Source of the DNA: JAGLCY01 sp965363725
Lineage (GTDB): Bacteria > Krumholzibacteriota > Krumholzibacteriia > LZORAL124-64-63
Direction: 5' to 3'
DNA length: 15,915 nucleotides
Assembly: GCA_965363725.1 (NCBI GenBank)
Contig: CBDTUS010000080.1
Span: 1-15,915 of the forward strand
The position numbers and the translations under genes were made by a program. Of the stretch, positions 14,482 through 15,915 are shown piece by piece. A model generated the notes under the pieces. That model ran no database searches and was not told the DNA's origin. It was given only the letters and a program-made list of their open reading frames with translations. Position 1 is the first letter of the stretch; every line of letters starts with the position of its first letter.

Positions 14482-15519
14482 CTATTGTCCTTTACGGTAG
14501 CCCTGGACGGTTTCGACCAGGGTCTCGACTGCTGAAATCGGGGCCTGCGGTAAAATTCCGTGGCCCAGGTTGAAGACATGACCGGGGGCTTTCGAACCCG
14601 CCCGGCAGATGTCCAGTGCGCGGCTGCGGATCTGGTCTTCCGAGCCGAACAGGGCCAGCGGATCCAGGTTGCCTTGCACCGCGTAGCCTTTCATCAGGGG
14701 CAGGGACTTGGCCATGTCCATGGTCCAGTCCATACCCAGGGCCTCGACGTCGAGCGTGGTGACCAGGTCGAGGTAGGGGGCACTTCCCTTGAGGAAGTAG
14801 ATGCGAGGGACGCCCTTGTCCTTCAGGCCGTCCATGATGCGCTTGACGCAGGGCAGGACCACGGCGGCGTAATCGGCCGGGTGCAGGATGCCGCCCCAGG
14901 TGTCGAAGAGCTGCACGGCGTCGACACCCGCCTCGACCTGCATGGTCAGATAGTCGAGGGTCTGGTCGGTCAGTTTGTCCATCAGCTTGTTCAGCAGCTC
15001 GGGCCGGCTGTACAGCATGGTCTTCAGGTTCTCGTAGTTCTTCGAGCCCCCGCCTTCGATCAGGTAGGTGGCCAGGGTGAAGGGCGAGCCGGCGAATCCG
15101 ATCAGCGGCGTCTTGTCGCCCAGGCCCTCCTTCATCAGCTTGATGGCCTCGGCCACGAAGTGGGTGCCATCGGCCGCGTCGTAGGTTTGCAGGGAGTCGA
15201 TGTCCTTTTCGGACCGCAAGGGCCTCTCCAGCTTGGGGCCGCCCTGGGAGAAGTCGAAGGGAGCGCCCATGGGCTCCAGGGGCGTGAGGATGTCGCTGAA
15301 CATGATCGCCGCGTCGAACCCGAACCGCCGGATGGGCTGCAGCGTGACTTCGCAGGCCGCCTCGGGCGTGTGGGTCAGCTCGGTGAACGAAAGCTTCGAC
15401 CGGACTTCCTGGTACTCGGGCAGGTAGCGGCCGGCCTGGCGCATGACCCAGATGGGCGTGCGGTCGCAGGGCTCGCCCCGCAGATTCTTCAGGAAGATGC
15501 TGTTTTTCACGTCGGACAT
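14482..15519 (-). CDS. hemE: Uroporphyrinogen decarboxylase
   Basis: 345 residues, normal for the family. It removes the four acetate carboxyls of uroporphyrinogen III to give coproporphyrinogen III, the substrate of HemN encoded next. Motifs: TPIWVMRQAGRYLPEY (Arg27 and Arg31 bind substrate), the catalytic Asp76 in MFSDILTPLEPMG, GFAGSPFTLATYLIEGGGS, QLFDTWGG and the C-terminal FNLGHGILPQAP with its conserved His. The start ATG 15519 is chosen over an upstream in-frame codon at 15585 because it gives the standard N-terminus and follows the hemL stop by 7 nt; GGAG lies at 15531-15534 inside the hemL end. Confidence 0.97.
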   Translation of the reverse strand: MSDVKNSIFLKNLRGEPCDRTPIWVMRQAGRYLPEYQEVRSKLSFTELTHTPEAACEVTLQPIRRFGFDAAIMFSDILTPLEPMGAPFDFSQGGPKLERPLRSEKDIDSLQTYDAADGTHFVAEAIKLMKEGLGDKTPLIGFAGSPFTLATYLIEGGGSKNYENLKTMLYSRPELLNKLMDKLTDQTLDYLTMQVEAGVDAVQLFDTWGGILHPADYAAVVLPCVKRIMDGLKDKGVPRIYFLKGSAPYLDLVTTLDVEALGMDWTMDMAKSLPLMKGYAVQGNLDPLALFGSEDQIRSRALDICRAGSKAPGHVFNLGHGILPQAPISAVETLVETVQGYRKGQ

Positions 15520-15526
15520 GTCGGCG

Positions 15527-15915
15527 TCAACTCCAGGATTTGAAGGTGTCGGCCACGGCGGCCACGGTGGTGTCGATGTCGTCATCGGAATGGGCGGCGC
15601 TCACGAAGCCGACTTCCCATCCCGAGGGGGCCAGGTAGACCCCGCGATCGATGAGGTCGCGGTGCATGCGGCCGTAGGTCTCCATCTTCGAGCCGTCGAT
15701 GGCGGCAAAGCTGCGCGGGGCCTCGCTCTGGAACACGTTCCAGAACAGCGAGCCCTGGCGGACGACGGTTGCGGTGACCCCACCTTCGGCGGCGGCTTTT
15801 TCCAGGCCGGCCTGCAGCCTGGCGCCCTTGCGTTCGAGCTCCTCGTAGAATCCGGGCCGGCCGGTGATGTCCAGGGTTGCCAGACCCGCGGCCATGGCCA
15901 CCGGGTTGCCGCTCA
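15527..15915 (-). CDS. hemL: Glutamate-1-semialdehyde 2,1-aminomutase (3' partial gene)
   Basis: Only the C-terminal 129 residues or so of a usual 430 are visible; the frame runs off the right edge, so the start and the PLP lysine are outside. It converts glutamate-1-semialdehyde, made by HemA, into 5-aminolevulinate. The visible part begins SGNPVAMAAGLATL, the conserved large-domain segment of the family, and continues to GVYLAPSGWEVGFVSAAHSDDDID, the usual C-terminal small domain of the family. It is the first gene seen of the heme operon; earlier genes may lie further upstream, beyond the window. Confidence 0.93.
   Translation of the reverse strand, partial: SGNPVAMAAGLATLDITGRPGFYEELERKGARLQAGLEKAAAEGGVTATVVRQGSLFWNVFQSEAPRSFAAIDGSKMETYGRMHRDLIDRGVYLAPSGWEVGFVSAAHSDDDIDTTVAAVADTFKSWS

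Noticed and set aside
13611..15543. Two open frames of over 300 codons on + antisense to hemN and hemE
   Set aside because: Shadows from high third-position GC; the minus-strand genes carry all conserved residues.
1..15915. tRNA, rRNA, CRISPR arrays, insertion sequences, phage or toxin-antitoxin genes
   Set aside because: Looked for on both strands by eye; no direct-repeat array, transposase motif, tRNA-like cloverleaf or terminal inverted repeat was recognised.

Overview
The window is high-GC bacterial DNA (third codon positions rich in G and C, which produces long antisense shadow frames) from a diderm. lpxD implies a lipid A outer membrane, and one protein ends in a C-terminal FlgD-like / type IX-like sorting domain. 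A decayed Ser/Thr kinase of the kinase-plus-TPR architecture is also present. Together these suggest an FCB-group or neighbouring candidate lineage (Krumholzibacteriota, Eisenbacteria, Latescibacterota or Fibrobacterota-like). This placement is inference; no rRNA or other phylogenetic marker is present.

Left part (1-5150): the 3' end of a secreted Ig-like repeat protein on + converges on a secreted S9 prolyl oligopeptidase on -, with a 15-bp hairpin terminator between them. Upstream of the peptidase on - lies lpxD. Directly upstream of lpxD is a 225-nt ghost of a protein kinase: its glycine-rich-loop N-terminus is joined to what looks like its extreme C-terminus, and the rest is gone.

Middle (5152-8143, + strand): three envelope genes. 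These are a membrane-anchored parvulin-like (PpiC/SurA type) protein, overlapped by ATGA with a HupE/UreJ-type membrane protein carrying a periplasmic N-terminal domain, and then after 143 nt a lipoprotein with a Spondin_N domain. A second hairpin terminator separates this group from the heme operon.

Right part (8200-15915, - strand): a tightly packed heme operon transcribed hemL-hemE-hemN-hemH-hemY-ccsA/hemX-hemA. Junctions are overlaps or gaps of at most 12 nt. It carries the start of tetrapyrrole synthesis (HemA, HemL) and the end (HemE, HemN, HemY, HemH), plus a CcsA/HemX membrane protein likely linked to cytochrome c assembly or control of HemA. hemB, hemC and hemD are not in the window. 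hemL runs off the right edge.

No tRNA, rRNA, CRISPR array, IS element or phage gene was seen. I found no clear unknown defence-like or mobile system. The most unusual items are the kinase ghost whose tail supplies the lpxD ribosome-binding site, and the PPIase/HupE/spondin envelope cluster.
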